From Cristatella mucedo (lineage: Eukaryota > Bryozoa > Phylactolaemata > Cristatellidae), in NCBI GenBank assembly GCA_009760855.2, contig WPIO01000032.1:1965001-2002500 (forward strand): 37,500 bases of DNA. Direction: 5' to 3'. Below the pieces are notes generated by a model, which was not told where the DNA came from, did no database searches, and worked only from the letters and a program-made list of their open reading frames with translations. Shown one piece after another: positions 9,648 to 19,341 of the stretch (position 1 is its first letter; each line of letters opens with the position of its first letter). A program made the position numbers and the translations under genes.

Positions 9648-9778
9648 GCGATTATTGCAGCGATTATTACCGAGATAATTGTTGCGATTATTGCAGCGAT
9701 TATTACTGCGATAATTGTTGCGATTATTGCTATGATTATTGCAGCGATTTATGTGCGATTATTGCCGCGATTATTGCT
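9648..9778. repeat. 12-bp satellite array, block 2 (about 11 units)
   Basis: Same unit as block 1 in the same phase, with a different variant mix (attattaccgagataattgt). It ends at a unique sequence near 9779. Confidence 0.9.
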
Positions 9779-10194
9779 CACTGGTGGAAGCGGCTACTTG
9801 GGCTCTTGGGCAGTAGATAGTTAGTGTTCGTGCTGCACCGGTTGCAACCACCGTTCCTGCTTCAGTGTTTGCTGTAATTGCCTGTGACGCACTGCTGACA
9901 GAGTCGGCGGCGTGTCTGCTTTAGAAGTCGTTGCATCGAGTGCTTTCATGCTCGGCGAACTCGAGAGTGCATACAGACGACGTCAGTTGGCAGCCGACGG
10001 AAGGGCGAGGGTAGCCTAGACAGATCTCTCCTTGCTCACGTGTACTTGTGGCTGTACCAAAAGCCCGAGATGCCCACCCTCCCTCCGGGTCGGGGTTGTT
10101 TGCTGCAGGATTTTCGTGGTACGCGTGAGAGCTGCAGCAGCAGTGTTTCGGCGGCACTGTGTTCGCCCGGTCGCATGCCCAGCCTGCTGTCCAA
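9779..10194. other. Intron 3, nothing recognised
   Basis: GC-balanced unique sequence with no exon or repeat I could identify. Confidence 0.4.
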
Positions 10195-10385
10195 TTGTGT
10201 GATGGCACCCTAGGTAGGGGGGGGGGTGCTTTTCGCGACCTCAGTCCCTAGGTCGTGGGTTCGAATGCTGCAGTGGGTGATTCTTTATCGTGGCTGCAAG
10301 CTGTGGTGATAGCCGTATAATAGGCTCTTTTGTCGCTATACGAAGGAGGCTGCTAAATCAGCTAGTATTTTTTTTTTTATTTAAT
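10195..10385 (+). mobile_element. tRNA-derived SINE, family II
   Basis: Plus-strand copy: gatggcaccctaggtag, a run of ten G at 10217-10226, then tcgtgggttcgaatgctgca (B-box-like), gattctttatcgtggctgca and gctgctaaatcagctagt, followed by a T-run. It corresponds base for base to the complement of 4110-4295. Confidence 0.72.
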
Positions 10386-11550
10386 TGGCCGTGGATTCCA
10401 CTGTGTGCCCAAGTGCTGCATGTCTCCATCAGCATTATTTTCCAATAGCAGTTCACCTGTATCGCTGCTCGATTCTTTGCGGCACGCCTCAACCGAAGAT
10501 GTCGTTGGTCGGCTCCAGTCACGGGTTTTGGTGGTTCTTTCCTCCCAGGCCGAACTGTCGTTTGCCGTGTTACTGCTCACCGGCAATAAAGCAAAGTAGC
10601 TCTTCGGGGTGTCTTCGTGCTCTTCCTTGGGTTGGATTTGCTGGAAGCTTCGTTATGCATAAGAAGCCGGCGGCTGCACGCACCATCGGCTACCTATCAG
10701 CGCTGCTTTCTCTTTGCGAAACTCACGTCCGCTGATGGATGCTACACCAGGGTAGCTACTTTGGTCCTTCTCTATTATTACTGCGCTCTCTGAATGCCTC
10801 CCTCGCAAGTGCAGTCGGTTTGATGTCGAAGCTGACGGCAACGTACGATTGCTCTCTCTGTTCTGGAGACATATGGTTAGGTGTTGCTGAAATATTATCA
10901 TGCAGTAGTAATCGTTAGTCACTGTATACATTGCCGCCCTTTTTTAATTGCCTTATGCACGAGATTGTCCGTGTTAGGCTGCACACTGACTGTCGCAAAG
11001 AAATGCCAACTCCCGAATTCCGTACTGATGCACCACATATATTTTACCCCTTGCTTTTTGTCTTTTCACTTCAACACCTTTCATCTCCTTACCTCGTGTG
11101 CAGCGATATCGTTACCAGATACACTGTTAGTGCCTCGTCTTCCACAGCAACGGCACCGCGCTAGTGGGGTGGACCTGGGGCCTTGCATTCCGTAGGCATT
11201 GTTTTCAGGTCAGTGCATGCATGCCCACACTGCACTTAGCGTGCCTGTGAGCACCAGTTTCTCACATTTCTTTCTTCACGCTCTGCCAATGCTCTGCGTG
11301 GCAGCTGACGTCTGCATGCAGGCAGATAGCGGCCTCGATCTCCTCGTGGCGATTCGATGCCGTCTGTCGTGGCGCCCGATCCCGCTGCCGTTCCTGGCCG
11401 CTTTAAGCTGCTGCTGCTGCTCCCGAGGTTCTCCGCTGTGAGAAGCCCGCTGCTGCCACCTCGCCTTGCCCTGACGTGAGCACGCTGAGCCGTCTGCTTG
11501 AGCTGCTCTGTTGCAGGCACGATCGCCGTCGTCTGCCTCTCGTGCTTTAG
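10386..11550. other. 3' part of intron 3, nothing recognised
   Basis: No family match. A polypyrimidine-rich stretch leads into the exon 4 acceptor at 11549-11550. Confidence 0.4.
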
Positions 11551-11670
11551 GCTTCGCAAGGGCATAAACGTACTGGTCGCCACTCCGGGGCGAGCGCTCG
11601 ATCATCTGCAGCGCACCGCCTGCCTGGCGCTGGGCCGCATCCGCTGGGTCGTGATCGACGAGGCTGACAG
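11551..11670 (+). CDS. DDX31: DDX31-like exon 4: motif Ib and DEAD box
   Basis: The acceptor ctcgtgctttag ends at 11550. The first base completes the AG|G arginine codon, then [19 protein letters not shown] follows and the exon ends [14 protein letters not shown] (11582-11593) is motif Ib. DEAD (11657-11668) is motif II, the Walker B and catalytic acid box for ATP hydrolysis. At 120 nt with phase 2 at both ends it is a symmetric exon. The donor is AG|GCAAGT, a GC donor: no GT donor nearby keeps the frame into the next exon. Confidence 0.93.
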
Positions 11671-12061
11671 GCAAGTCGCTGCCGACGTCTCTGCTCGCTT
11701 TGAATCTATGCTGTCCGACAGATGTGACAGCTGGTGGCTACTGTGGCAAAGCTGCTATACCGTTGACGGTATGCCTCCTCACTTGACCAGTTGGAAGGCT
11801 TGGGTGCCATGCCGTACCGTGCGAGTGCTCTCACTTGAGCAGCTGCTGCTCATTGAGATTTCGACGGTTGCTTGTACGAGTTTGACCGAGTTTTCGTTTG
11901 TAATTGTCTACCTGCCACCTGGTCTGACCCAGGGGTTAATGTGCTCGCCTTTGACGAACCCTTTGACAAACGAGGTCGCAAGCTCGAGCCCTGTGGCATA
12001 AGTAAAGTGCCTGTGTAACGATTAAGTTCTCTTAGGGCGCCATGCAAATGTCCTCGTGCAG
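11671..12061 (+). other. Intron 4 with GC-AG splice ends
   Basis: A 391-nt intron with donor AG|GCAAGT and acceptor cctcgtgcag|G. The exon bases on both sides restore the split arginine codon and the DEADRLLDLGF reading. Apart from the C at position 2 the donor is a perfect match to the U1 consensus, as is usual for GC donors. A SINE (about 11920-12050) fills its 3' third. Confidence 0.85.
11920..12050 (+). mobile_element. tRNA-derived SINE, family I, abutting exon 5
   Basis: Order as in the family: tggtctgacccaggggttaa (A-box region), gaggtcgcaagctcgagccc (B-box region), aaagtgcctg, cgattaagttctcttagggc and gccatgcaaatg. The element ends about 11 nt before the AG of the exon 5 acceptor, so the branch-site and pyrimidine region of that intron lie within or at the edge of the SINE. 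Confidence 0.7.
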
Positions 12062-12425
12062 GCTGCTAGATCTTGGTTTCGAGAAGGACGTCACTAGGCT
12101 GCTGGAAGCGGTCGACAGGGCCACTGCCGATGCCGGTGGCCCACAGGCCGCCCACCGCCGTCAGACGGTGCTGCTGTCCGCCACTCTGACCGACGGCGTG
12201 CAGCGGCTTGCACAGCTCGCCCTGCACGACCCGTGCACGGTCGACGTAACTTCGGACGCCTCCTTGGTCGGTGTTCGTGACAAGGGGCCTGCGGTGGCAA
12301 GCGGTTCGGTGCTGCCGACCGACGGCAAGTTCGCAATCCCGGAAAGGTTGCGTCAGCACTTCGTCGTGTGCCCCGGAAAGCTACGTCTTGTCTGCCTGGC
12401 CTCGTTTCTGCTCGGCAAATGTGCG
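12062..12425 (+). CDS. DDX31: DDX31-like exon 5: SAT motif and domain 1-2 linker
   Basis: The longest exon, 364 nt, enters in phase 2 and leaves in phase 0 at GCG|gtaagc. It opens LLDLGFEKDVTRLLEAV, carries LLSATLTDGV with SAT at 12177-12185 (motif III, which couples ATP hydrolysis to unwinding), and ends KLRLVCLASFLLGKCA. The stretch between SAT and KLRL includes FAIPERLRQHFVV, which is diagnostic of DDX31/Dbp7 rather than other DEAD helicases. A family-typical variable loop (around 12255-12330) is moderately long. Base composition is strongly GC-rich, unlike the SINE and intron just upstream. Confidence 0.95.
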
Positions 12426-12637
12426 GTAAGCCGGTGAGCGTGATCGTTTCGCTCGGTGGCCGCAGGTCTCAGCCGAACTTCTGCTCTCGTGCTTACCCCC
12501 CTTGAATTTTGGCTCGTGCACCTACCTGCCTTAGTGAGTCCTGCCTTAGGAGTGCACCTGCCTTAGCACCGTTGCTGCACCCACCTGCTTTTACGCCAGG
12601 CATATTGGCTGCACGCATGTTTCGTCTTGCCTTTTAG

Positions 12638-12841
12638 CATGAGACGCAGCAGCACAAGATCATAGTCTTTATGTCAACCCAGGATGTGGTCGAATTTCAT
12701 TACACGTTGTTCAAGTGTGTCATTAGTCGTGCCAATCCTGGTGCTAGAGATGGTGATTCATCTGACGACGGTGAGGAGGACTCGTCGATCGGCGCTGAGC
12801 GCCTTCAGCTCTTCAGTCTGCACGGTGATATGTTACAAAAG
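12638..12841 (+). CDS. DDX31: DDX31-like exon 6: motif IV and acidic insert
   Basis: The acceptor ttgccttttag ends at 12637 and the donor AAAAG|gtaagt starts at 12842. It is phase 0 at both ends, 204 nt (68 codons). It starts HETQQHKIIVFMSTQDVVEF and continues HYTLF. IIVFMST is motif IV and EFHYTLF is typical of DDX31. An acidic insert (DGDSSDDGEEDSS) follows in the loop where the family tolerates insertions, then LFSLHGDMLQK leads to the conserved arginine of the next exon. Skipping this exon would keep the frame. Confidence 0.94.
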
Positions 12842-13079
12842 GTAAGTCTATAGCACTGAGAATGCTTGCCCAACGCTGTCTTGGTGTTTGTGATTTCGTT
12901 GGCTTGCTGTTGTAGGTTTTTATTTTTGTTTGTGTGGGCAACTTCCTAAAGAGATAGCATTGGTCAAGTGCAAATTTTACTGTAATCAATATTTCGCTTG
13001 CCGGAAGTTTGGATGACTCTCTGTTCCAATAAATGCATATCTGAGACTATATTGCCCATTTTTTTATTATTCAGGCTAT

Positions 13080-13920
13080 TCATGCTGCCAAGCTGTTGAT
13101 CTGCTGCTGCCATGCATAACCAACATCATTAATATGTCATTAGCCTCAGGTCAGGTCCCAGCACCTTTCAAAAAAGCTGTAGTCAGGCCACTTCTCAAGA
13201 AAGCTACACTAGACCAAGAGAACTTAAGCAACTACCGCCCAGTCTCCCTTCTACCATTCCTATCAAAGACACTGGAACGGGTCGTGGCAGACCAGCTGAA
13301 CTCGTATATCGAAACCTCACACCTTGCTAGTAAGTTCCAGTCTGGCTTTTAGAGCTAATCACTCCACAGAGTCAGCATTGCTTCGGGTATACAACGACCT
13401 ACTTAGGAATGCAGACATGGGCAGAGTGTCTCTTCTTGTTTTGCTCGATCTTTCGGCAGCTTTTGATACCATCGATCACAAAGTACTTCTAGAGCGCCTC
13501 TCATCTCGCCTGGGCATCACTGGCACTGCTCTGCAGTGGTTCAGGTCCTATCTCAGTGGGAGACTCCAGAGTGTTGACGTGAATGGACAAAGATCATCTG
13601 AAGTACCTCTAAAATATGGAGTACCTCAGGGCTCTGTGCTAGGTCCGGTCCTTTTCACCGTTTATACTCTGCCTCTCGCTGATGTGATTGCCAAGCACAA
13701 TCTAGGCTTTCACTTCTATGCGGATGACACTCAGTTGTACCTTTGCTTTGATCCCTCCCAGCCTTCGAGCACCTCAAATTCTCTCAACTCACTTGCTGCA
13801 TGCATTGATGACATCCGATCATGGATAGCAGCAAATTTTCTAAAACTAAACGATGATAAAACTAACTTACTAGTTATGGGCAAACCTAGTGTTATTCAGA
13901 AATTGGAAAGGCTTAAGTGT
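13080..13920 (+). mobile_element. L2-clade LINE reverse transcriptase fragment
   Basis: 5'- and 3'-truncated. The frame reads ACITNIIN-like start, then [40 protein letters not shown]; a single extra T near 13350 then shifts the frame, and it continues RANHSTESALLRVYND, LLDLSAAFDTIDH, GVPQGSVLGPVLF and FHFYADDTQLYL. YADD (13717-13728) is the intact catalytic box. It ends after LLVMGKPSVIQKLE near 13920 where similarity stops. A recent but dead copy. Confidence 0.93.
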
Positions 13921-13924
13921 CGTA

Positions 13925-14450
13925 AGTGTTTGCTGCCACATTTGGGAAAGTTGCAGTAGGGGCTATTTATTTACTGTAGATTAAATTGCATTCTCTAGGC
14001 TGACCACTTTGTAGCAGAACAAAATATAACATGGATACCACCTTTATTGAAGGCTTGTGTCAAGAGGCTAGTACGAAGGACTGTGCAGGTTCGCATTACT
14101 GAAATATGATGACAGCTCCTGTAGATGGGTATTGGTCAAGTTTTGATCACTGGTATGCCAGCGTTAGCATTCCAAACCAGCAGCACCCCGGGTTTGGATC
14201 AGTTCGGCTTCTTCATTCAAGTAGATTTTGGAGAGCTAGAATTCCTCAGGTTGGAAAAATTGGGATATGCAGGCGGCTGCATAAACGGCTGAAACACTGT
14301 GCAACTTTAATAGGTAAGGTCAGATTTAACCACTGCAATCTAAACAACGATGCTACTTTGACTCCAAAGTGGAAATATTGATATTTCTCAGGTTCAAGTT
14401 TACCAGTGACTTCTATCTGATTGTTTGCCAGTCTCAATTCAGTTGAAGCA
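13925..14450. other. Intron 6, nothing recognised
   Basis: No family similarity seen, only short chance ORFs. Confidence 0.4.
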
Positions 14451-14454
14451 TGTT

Positions 14455-14605
14455 CGTCGTCGAGCTGGTTTGGTCCAGCAGTTAAGGTGCTTGCCCCGAC
14501 CAAGGCGTGGGTGAGGTCGTGGGCTCGAGCCACGAGGCATATGTGAAGCACCTGAATAGAGATTAAGTTCTCTCAGGGTGCTATACAAATGAATTTTATA
14601 TATGT
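14455..14605 (+). mobile_element. tRNA-derived SINE, family I (well preserved)
   Basis: Reference-quality copy. A-box-like tggtccagcagttaagg from 14471, B-box-like gggctcgagcc at 14521-14531, linker, then gcacctgaatagagattaag, ttctctcagggtgctatac and aaatgaatttta. The last ~50 bp is the L2-type tail. Confidence 0.8.
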
Positions 14606-14609
14606 ATTT

Positions 14610-15190
14610 ACTCGTCCCAGTGGCCCCGCTGTAAGCTCGCCTACCAGATCGGGCCATTCGATCTTGTGTTTTGTTCATGAATCTTCGTGCATGCATGCGT
14701 GCTTGTTCTTCGTTATTTAAAAGCATTAGTATCGGGAAATCTTTCTTTGCGGCAAAGGTCTTCTAGATAGGATTCTGGATTATTTCGATAGCCCCGAGAC
14801 TCTTACTTTCAGCATAAACTCAATGCCTAGGAATGCTTTAGATGATTATGCTTCCATAGAGGCTGCCTGCTAATGGAACCAAATTATGCCTTTTTTTGAC
14901 TAAACAAAATCCAAAAATGCACCATGTTTAAATGCCGACTTTAATGCCGTTTTAAAAGGACATGCTTGGACTCGGATCTTGCCTGGTTCATGGGGTACCT
15001 AAATATCTGCACTCACCAGTTTAGGAATGGCAGGGCATCTGTTGTCGCTGCAAATCTGCAGTTTTGCCAGTCAGACCCTAAGTGGCTTTACAAGTTAATT
15101 ACTTGCTTGTTGATAATAACATTACTAACAAGACATGAGACATCTTTTTTCTCAAATACAGCTAAATCTCTTTCTAGCCATTTTATGCTG
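14610..15190. other. Intron 6, nothing recognised
   Basis: AT-rich unique sequence without identifiable features. Confidence 0.4.
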
Positions 15191-15194
15191 GTGA

Positions 15195-15650
15195 TGGAGG
15201 ATGTCAGTTGGTTAGCTATGATATGCACAGTGTGAATATGCTAAGAACCTCATGGGGCAATTGTAATGGACGAAAAATAATGCCGTGAGTAACTTGTGGG
15301 TTTTTTTAATTTTTTCTAAATATCATCAAGCCAGGGGATTTTGAGATGTCAGTCGGCCGAGTTCCAGACTTTGGGACCATAGGACGTGAAGGCGTGGTCT
15401 ACAAAGGATTTGAGGTCGGTTAGAGGTGCAGCAGGTGCATTACTTGAGTTCTAATGGGACGATGCGAAACCTGACGAGAAAGTATTTCCAGTAGTTATGC
15501 TGGAGCAAGCTGGTGAAGTGACCTAAACGTGAGTGACACAACTTTGAAGTCGATGCTACTGCCTGATAGGGTTCCAGTACTGGTCAATGAGAAGTGGTGT
15601 GATTTGGCAGCAAACTTGTAGGACTTCTTAGATGATAGGTAGCACAATTG
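15195..15650 (-). mobile_element. L2 LINE fragment, minus strand (old)
   Basis: Shares the words gatgtcagtcgg, gagttccagactttggga and aaaggatttgaggt with the copies at 3525 and 16560, in the order of an L2 C-terminus plus 3' UTR read backwards. Heavily degraded, with no open frame. Confidence 0.6.
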
Positions 15651-15654
15651 TGTG

Positions 15655-15955
15655 CCTTCACGGTGCCACCTCCACCTGATGCATATGTTGAGTTGAAGCC
15701 CCTAACCTCCTCGAGGAAAACTCCCATGCTTCCTCAGACGATGTCGATACAATGATTAACACTAGCAAAAAGAATTGTCACCAGCTGACCTTATACACCA
15801 GCCCTTCTTTGGTTCCTTCGCTGGTGGACAAAATTAGCCCGGCCAATGCTCAGATTTCAAGGCTTTGCTCGATGTGTAAGTCAGCCATTACCTAAACAGC
15901 CTTTGCTCTTGAAAAACAGTCCCTAGATTGCTCGTGAAGCAAATAGACAAAACAT
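15655..15955. other. Intron 6, nothing recognised
   Basis: No clear similarity. It might be older L2 sequence upstream of the next fragment. Confidence 0.3.
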
Positions 15956-15959
15956 TAAC

Positions 15960-16112
15960 CAATTGAAAGTGTTTCAGTCGGAATTCAACCTGTGTCCCCC
16001 TCCTCCCCCCCTCTGCAGTGAAACATTTCTCCTCCGTACAGCCAATGACATCCTCCTTAACAGTGATATCAGTAACGTTTCTGCTTTAACTTACTCTATC
16101 TGTCGGCAGCTG
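15960..16112 (+). mobile_element. L2 LINE fragment (reverse transcriptase piece)
   Basis: A short plus-strand piece reading VFQSEF, then ETFLLRTANDILLNSDISNV. This matches the FQSGF...ESALLRVYNDLLRN region of the 13080 copy, followed by a degraded LSIDD. A C-rich insertion replaces the middle. Confidence 0.6.
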
Positions 16113-16114
16113 TC

Positions 16115-16558
16115 GATCGACGACAAGATTCTGACCGAGTGTCAGACGAACTGCCAATCTTTCTGGCCGATTACGCTCTGACATGAAGGTTCAATTCCCG
16201 TTCGACCATGCCGTGCATAGTTGGGGTCTTGCCTAGCAGATCTGTCACCTATAGGGCTCTGCAGCAATAAGCTCTTGGTCTATTGCCATTCTTCTTCTGT
16301 ACCTCTAGAACCTCCCTAGAAGATCATTCTGATGCACGGCATGTTCTTTCGCTTGTAAGCCTAAAGACACAGCTGCACTTGTCACTCAAACCTTAGATCC
16401 AGCTGTGCGTTCAAGAAACTTAGCTTTTACCTTGTAGTCATTATATCCTTCATATATGCCTACTTCGTATGTACTACTGATATGTACTACTATTGAATAA
16501 TGATACATTGGAACTGCTAATAGGAAACCCTAAGCGTAAGGTTAGAATTAGTGACTTA
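16115..16558. other. Intron 6, nothing recognised
   Basis: AT-rich; no match seen. Confidence 0.4.
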
Positions 16559-16559
16559 A

Positions 16560-17690
16560 TATTCTTTATAATAATAATAGTAACACACTTGATAAAGCGC
16601 CCTCAGAGTACTCAATCTCTTTGTAGGCGCTTTACATTTGCTGCAAAGGAAACGTGATCGAATGGTGAGTGGTATCATGCTGGATAAACAACATGAATAA
16701 CATGGTTAGGGGTGACATGCATAGAGTCATCATGCAAGTGTGGTTAGTGACAGTGTGCAAAAGTGTCAGCATGCATAGGCACATAAAAGACGAACCACGG
16801 GGACCCACTAAATGCTGTCATAAGTAGATGCATTTTTAGTTTCTTTTTGAATGTGGTCAATTCAGGAGATGTGGTGCTGCAAGTCGGGAGTGAGTTCCAG
16901 ACTTTAGGAGCATATGAACTAAATGCATAGTTTCCAAAGGATTTGAAGTTTGTACGAGATAATAGGTAAGCAGTTGCATTCCGAAAAGCATGTGGTACAA
17001 TGCTTGTCCTGGTGGTGTAGATCATATAGGTAGGCTGGAGCCAAAGTATGAAGGGAATTAAAAGTGAGCGACAAAACATTGAAGTCTATCCGTTGCTGGA
17101 CTGTGTGCTAGTGCCGGTTGGCGGAAGTGATGTGGCAACTGCGACGCTTACGGCAGACAAATCTAGCTGAGCAGTTTTGCACCAGCTATAAGCGCCTGAT
17201 TGCACATGCCGGTAGGCCAACAAGCAGTGAGTTACAGATGTCAGGATGGGAGGTCACAAATGCATGGACCAACTTTGATGTGGTATCCTTATCTAAACAA
17301 GCCCGAATTTTAGAAATTTTATGTAGCTGAAAGTAGGCTGACTTGATTGTGGACCTAATGTGGTCGTCTAGCAAAAGGTCACTTTGGAACATGACACCTA
17401 GATTTCGTGCAGATTCAACGGGTGATATGCTGGCAGAGTCAATTTTGAGCACTAGCTTATTTCCAATTTCTAAATCATGCTTGGTTGGCCCTTAACTAGT
17501 AAGTTAGTTTTATCATCATTCAGTTAAAGAAAATTTGCTGCCATCCATATACGGACGCCATCAATACTTGCAGCGAGGGAGTTGAGAGAATTCGTCGTGC
17601 TCGAGGGCTGGGAGGGATCAAAGCAAAGTACAACTGAGTGTCGTCCAAATAGAAGTGAAAGCCTAGATTCTTAGTTAAAGATGCTGTTGT
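16560..17690 (-). mobile_element. L2 LINE 3' half, minus strand
   Basis: From the low end: (AAT)n, tail complement (gataaagcgccctcagag), 3' UTR, then the C-terminal coding region on the minus strand with NYAFSSYAPKVWNSLP, VSARNLGVMF-like and FHFYLDDTQLYF. The catalytic box reads YLDD instead of YADD. Stops and shifts break the frame into at least three pieces (16744-17079, 17186-17452, 17520-17741). Confidence 0.88.
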
Positions 17691-17696
17691 AACCAT

Positions 17697-17850
17697 AATA
17701 ATAATTATTATTATTATTATTATTATAAATTTGTATAGCACCCTCAGAACTGAATCTTTCTAGGCACTTTACAGATACTGTATAGAAAACGTTACCAGAT
17801 GATTGGTGGTAACATCATCGAATGCTTGCAATTTGTGTGTCCTCTCTGTC
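17697..17850 (-). mobile_element. L2 LINE 3' tail, minus strand, joined to the previous element
   Basis: A second (AAT)n run and tail complement (gtatagcaccctcagaactg, ctttctaggcactttacag) starts where the coding part of the preceding L2 stops. This tail uses the GGGTGCTATACAAA variant also seen in SINE family I. Confidence 0.65.
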
Positions 17851-17864
17851 GGCTGCCTGGCGTT

Positions 17865-18232
17865 GGCTAGTTTTAGTATGCTCCCAAAGCCTGGAACTTC
17901 CTCCCGACCTGCGTCAGAACATCCCCTGACCTGACCACATTTAAAAGGAACTTAAAAATACACCTATTTAGGACAGCATTTAGTGGGTCCCTGTGATTCG
18001 TCCTTGATGTGCTTATGTGTGCTGACACTGTGCATGCTGCCACTAACCACATTTGCATGCTGACCCTGTGCATGTCACCCCTAACCATATTATTCTTTTT
18101 GTTTGTTTTTCAAGCATGATTTTACTTACCATTCAATTGCATTTCACTTTGCAGCAAATGTAAAGCGCCTAGAAAGAGATTAAGTTCTCTGAGGGCGCTT
18201 TATCAAGTGCATTATTATTATTATTATTACAA
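17865..18232 (+). mobile_element. L2 LINE 3' end, plus strand
   Basis: Ends the ORF with AWNFLPTCVRT-like remnants (cctggaacttcctcccgacc). The 3' UTR follows (catgctgccactaaccacat, gaccctgtgcatgtcacccc). The full tail is gtaaagcgcctagaaagaga, ttaagttctctgagggcgct, ttatcaagtgc and (ATT)7. This is the cleanest tail in the window and the best reference for the family. Confidence 0.85.
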
Positions 18233-18414
18233 GATCACTTCCTCAGTCAGTCATATTGCTCCAATCCTTTCCACTATTCGGGAGCCACAATGGCTAACTA
18301 AGGAGCATAATAGCACCCGGCTTCTCTCTTGGCTCTAATACCATAGCTCAGTAATAGCTGGCTAGTAATAGTGATTTGCTATTGATCAGCAGTTGTAAAC
18401 CTACAATTTCTTTA

Positions 18415-18562
18415 CTGTAACCCACACAAGGTTTGCCACAGCGTGCCTTTGTTGTGCTTAGTTGAACTGGTGCACCAGCTGCAGCCTCCACGTGCCATCA
18501 GGTCCTCAATAGACAATCCATCTCAGGGCTATTATTTAGCTCTTTCTTTCACTACAAGCCCG
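18415..18562 (+). mobile_element. L2 LINE fragment (C-terminal coding)
   Basis: Reads LVELVHQLQPPRAIRSS. This aligns with LAELLHQFQPPRAHRSC from the minus-strand L2 at 25130-27045, so it is a short piece of that subfamily. Confidence 0.65.
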
Positions 18563-18564
18563 TT

Positions 18565-19281
18565 GGTGACATTTTCTGCAGGTCCTGGACTTCTTGCAGA
18601 GCGACGTCATCTCTGTAGGTGTTGATAGTAGCACATTCTTTCCGGAATTTTCTACTGGTACTTAGAATGTGCTGATTTTACTTCTTGGCCACCCTCCAGC
18701 TCGGGTATGCCTCTTGCTAGTTTTTCTTGCAAGCAATGAATTCTCTTGGATTTTGGTTGCAAACTGAAATCACTCGACTCTCAATGCCCTGCAGAAAGTC
18801 CTCCAGCTTAACATCCTGCCACACCATCATATGCAAGCACTAGTGCATGCGTATATTCATGTGCACTTATGTGCACACATATGCTTGCACATGCTCTCTT
18901 ACTTATATACTGCATTGGAGCTGGATTCATTCAGTACTCACGTCCATCAAAGGGGGGCTTCTGTCCTTGCTCCCTGTGCATATGAATTATGACTGCTGCT
19001 CTTCCATCTGGAGCCCACGTGGTTCGTGTGGGCTTGGTCACAGTGGTAGCATTCGTAATGGTGGTGCCTCTCCGCTTTAGTGGTTTTCATTCTCTCAACT
19101 CTGTCGTGGCCTCTGTAGCTAGCTGCTTCTCATACTAGAGATGCAGGATCAGGACCCCTAGGAGTGCAGGACTCGTCTTTTTTGTTTGTGCTTTGCTTTT
19201 TGGGCATCTTTGCTTGATGTTTGCTGATGATCGTTGATGGTCCCTGAGCCCAAACTATTGTGCGGTTTTGCTTTCCATCAG
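18565..19281. other. 3' end of intron 6, nothing recognised
   Basis: A catgtgcac-rich stretch near 18840-18900, otherwise unique. Leads to the exon 7 acceptor. Confidence 0.4.
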
Positions 19282-19341
19282 GACAGGACCAAGGCATTCC
19301 ACGACTTCACCAATTCACGATCTGGCATCCTGCTATGCACC
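19282..19341 (+). CDS. DDX31: DDX31-like exon 7: short exon before motif V
   Basis: A 60-nt exon (20 codons), phase 0 at both ends, with acceptor tttccatcag and donor ACC|gtgagt. It reads DRTKAFHDFTNS and then RSGILLCT. It matches the family segment that links the HGxMxQ box to motif V, and the final threonine pairs with DVAARGLD in the next exon. It stands alone between a 6.4-kb and a 12.5-kb intron, so it can be located only by family alignment and splice phase. Confidence 0.93.

Noticed and set aside
11671-12001. Read-through of exon 4 into intron 4 (ORF 11498-12001)
   Set aside because: Conserved helicase sequence stops at DEADR and resumes with LLDLGF at 12062; the intervening residues match nothing.
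14455-14605. tRNA gene
   Set aside because: A/B-box-like heads occur in many dispersed copies with a LINE tail and no full cloverleaf; these are SINEs.
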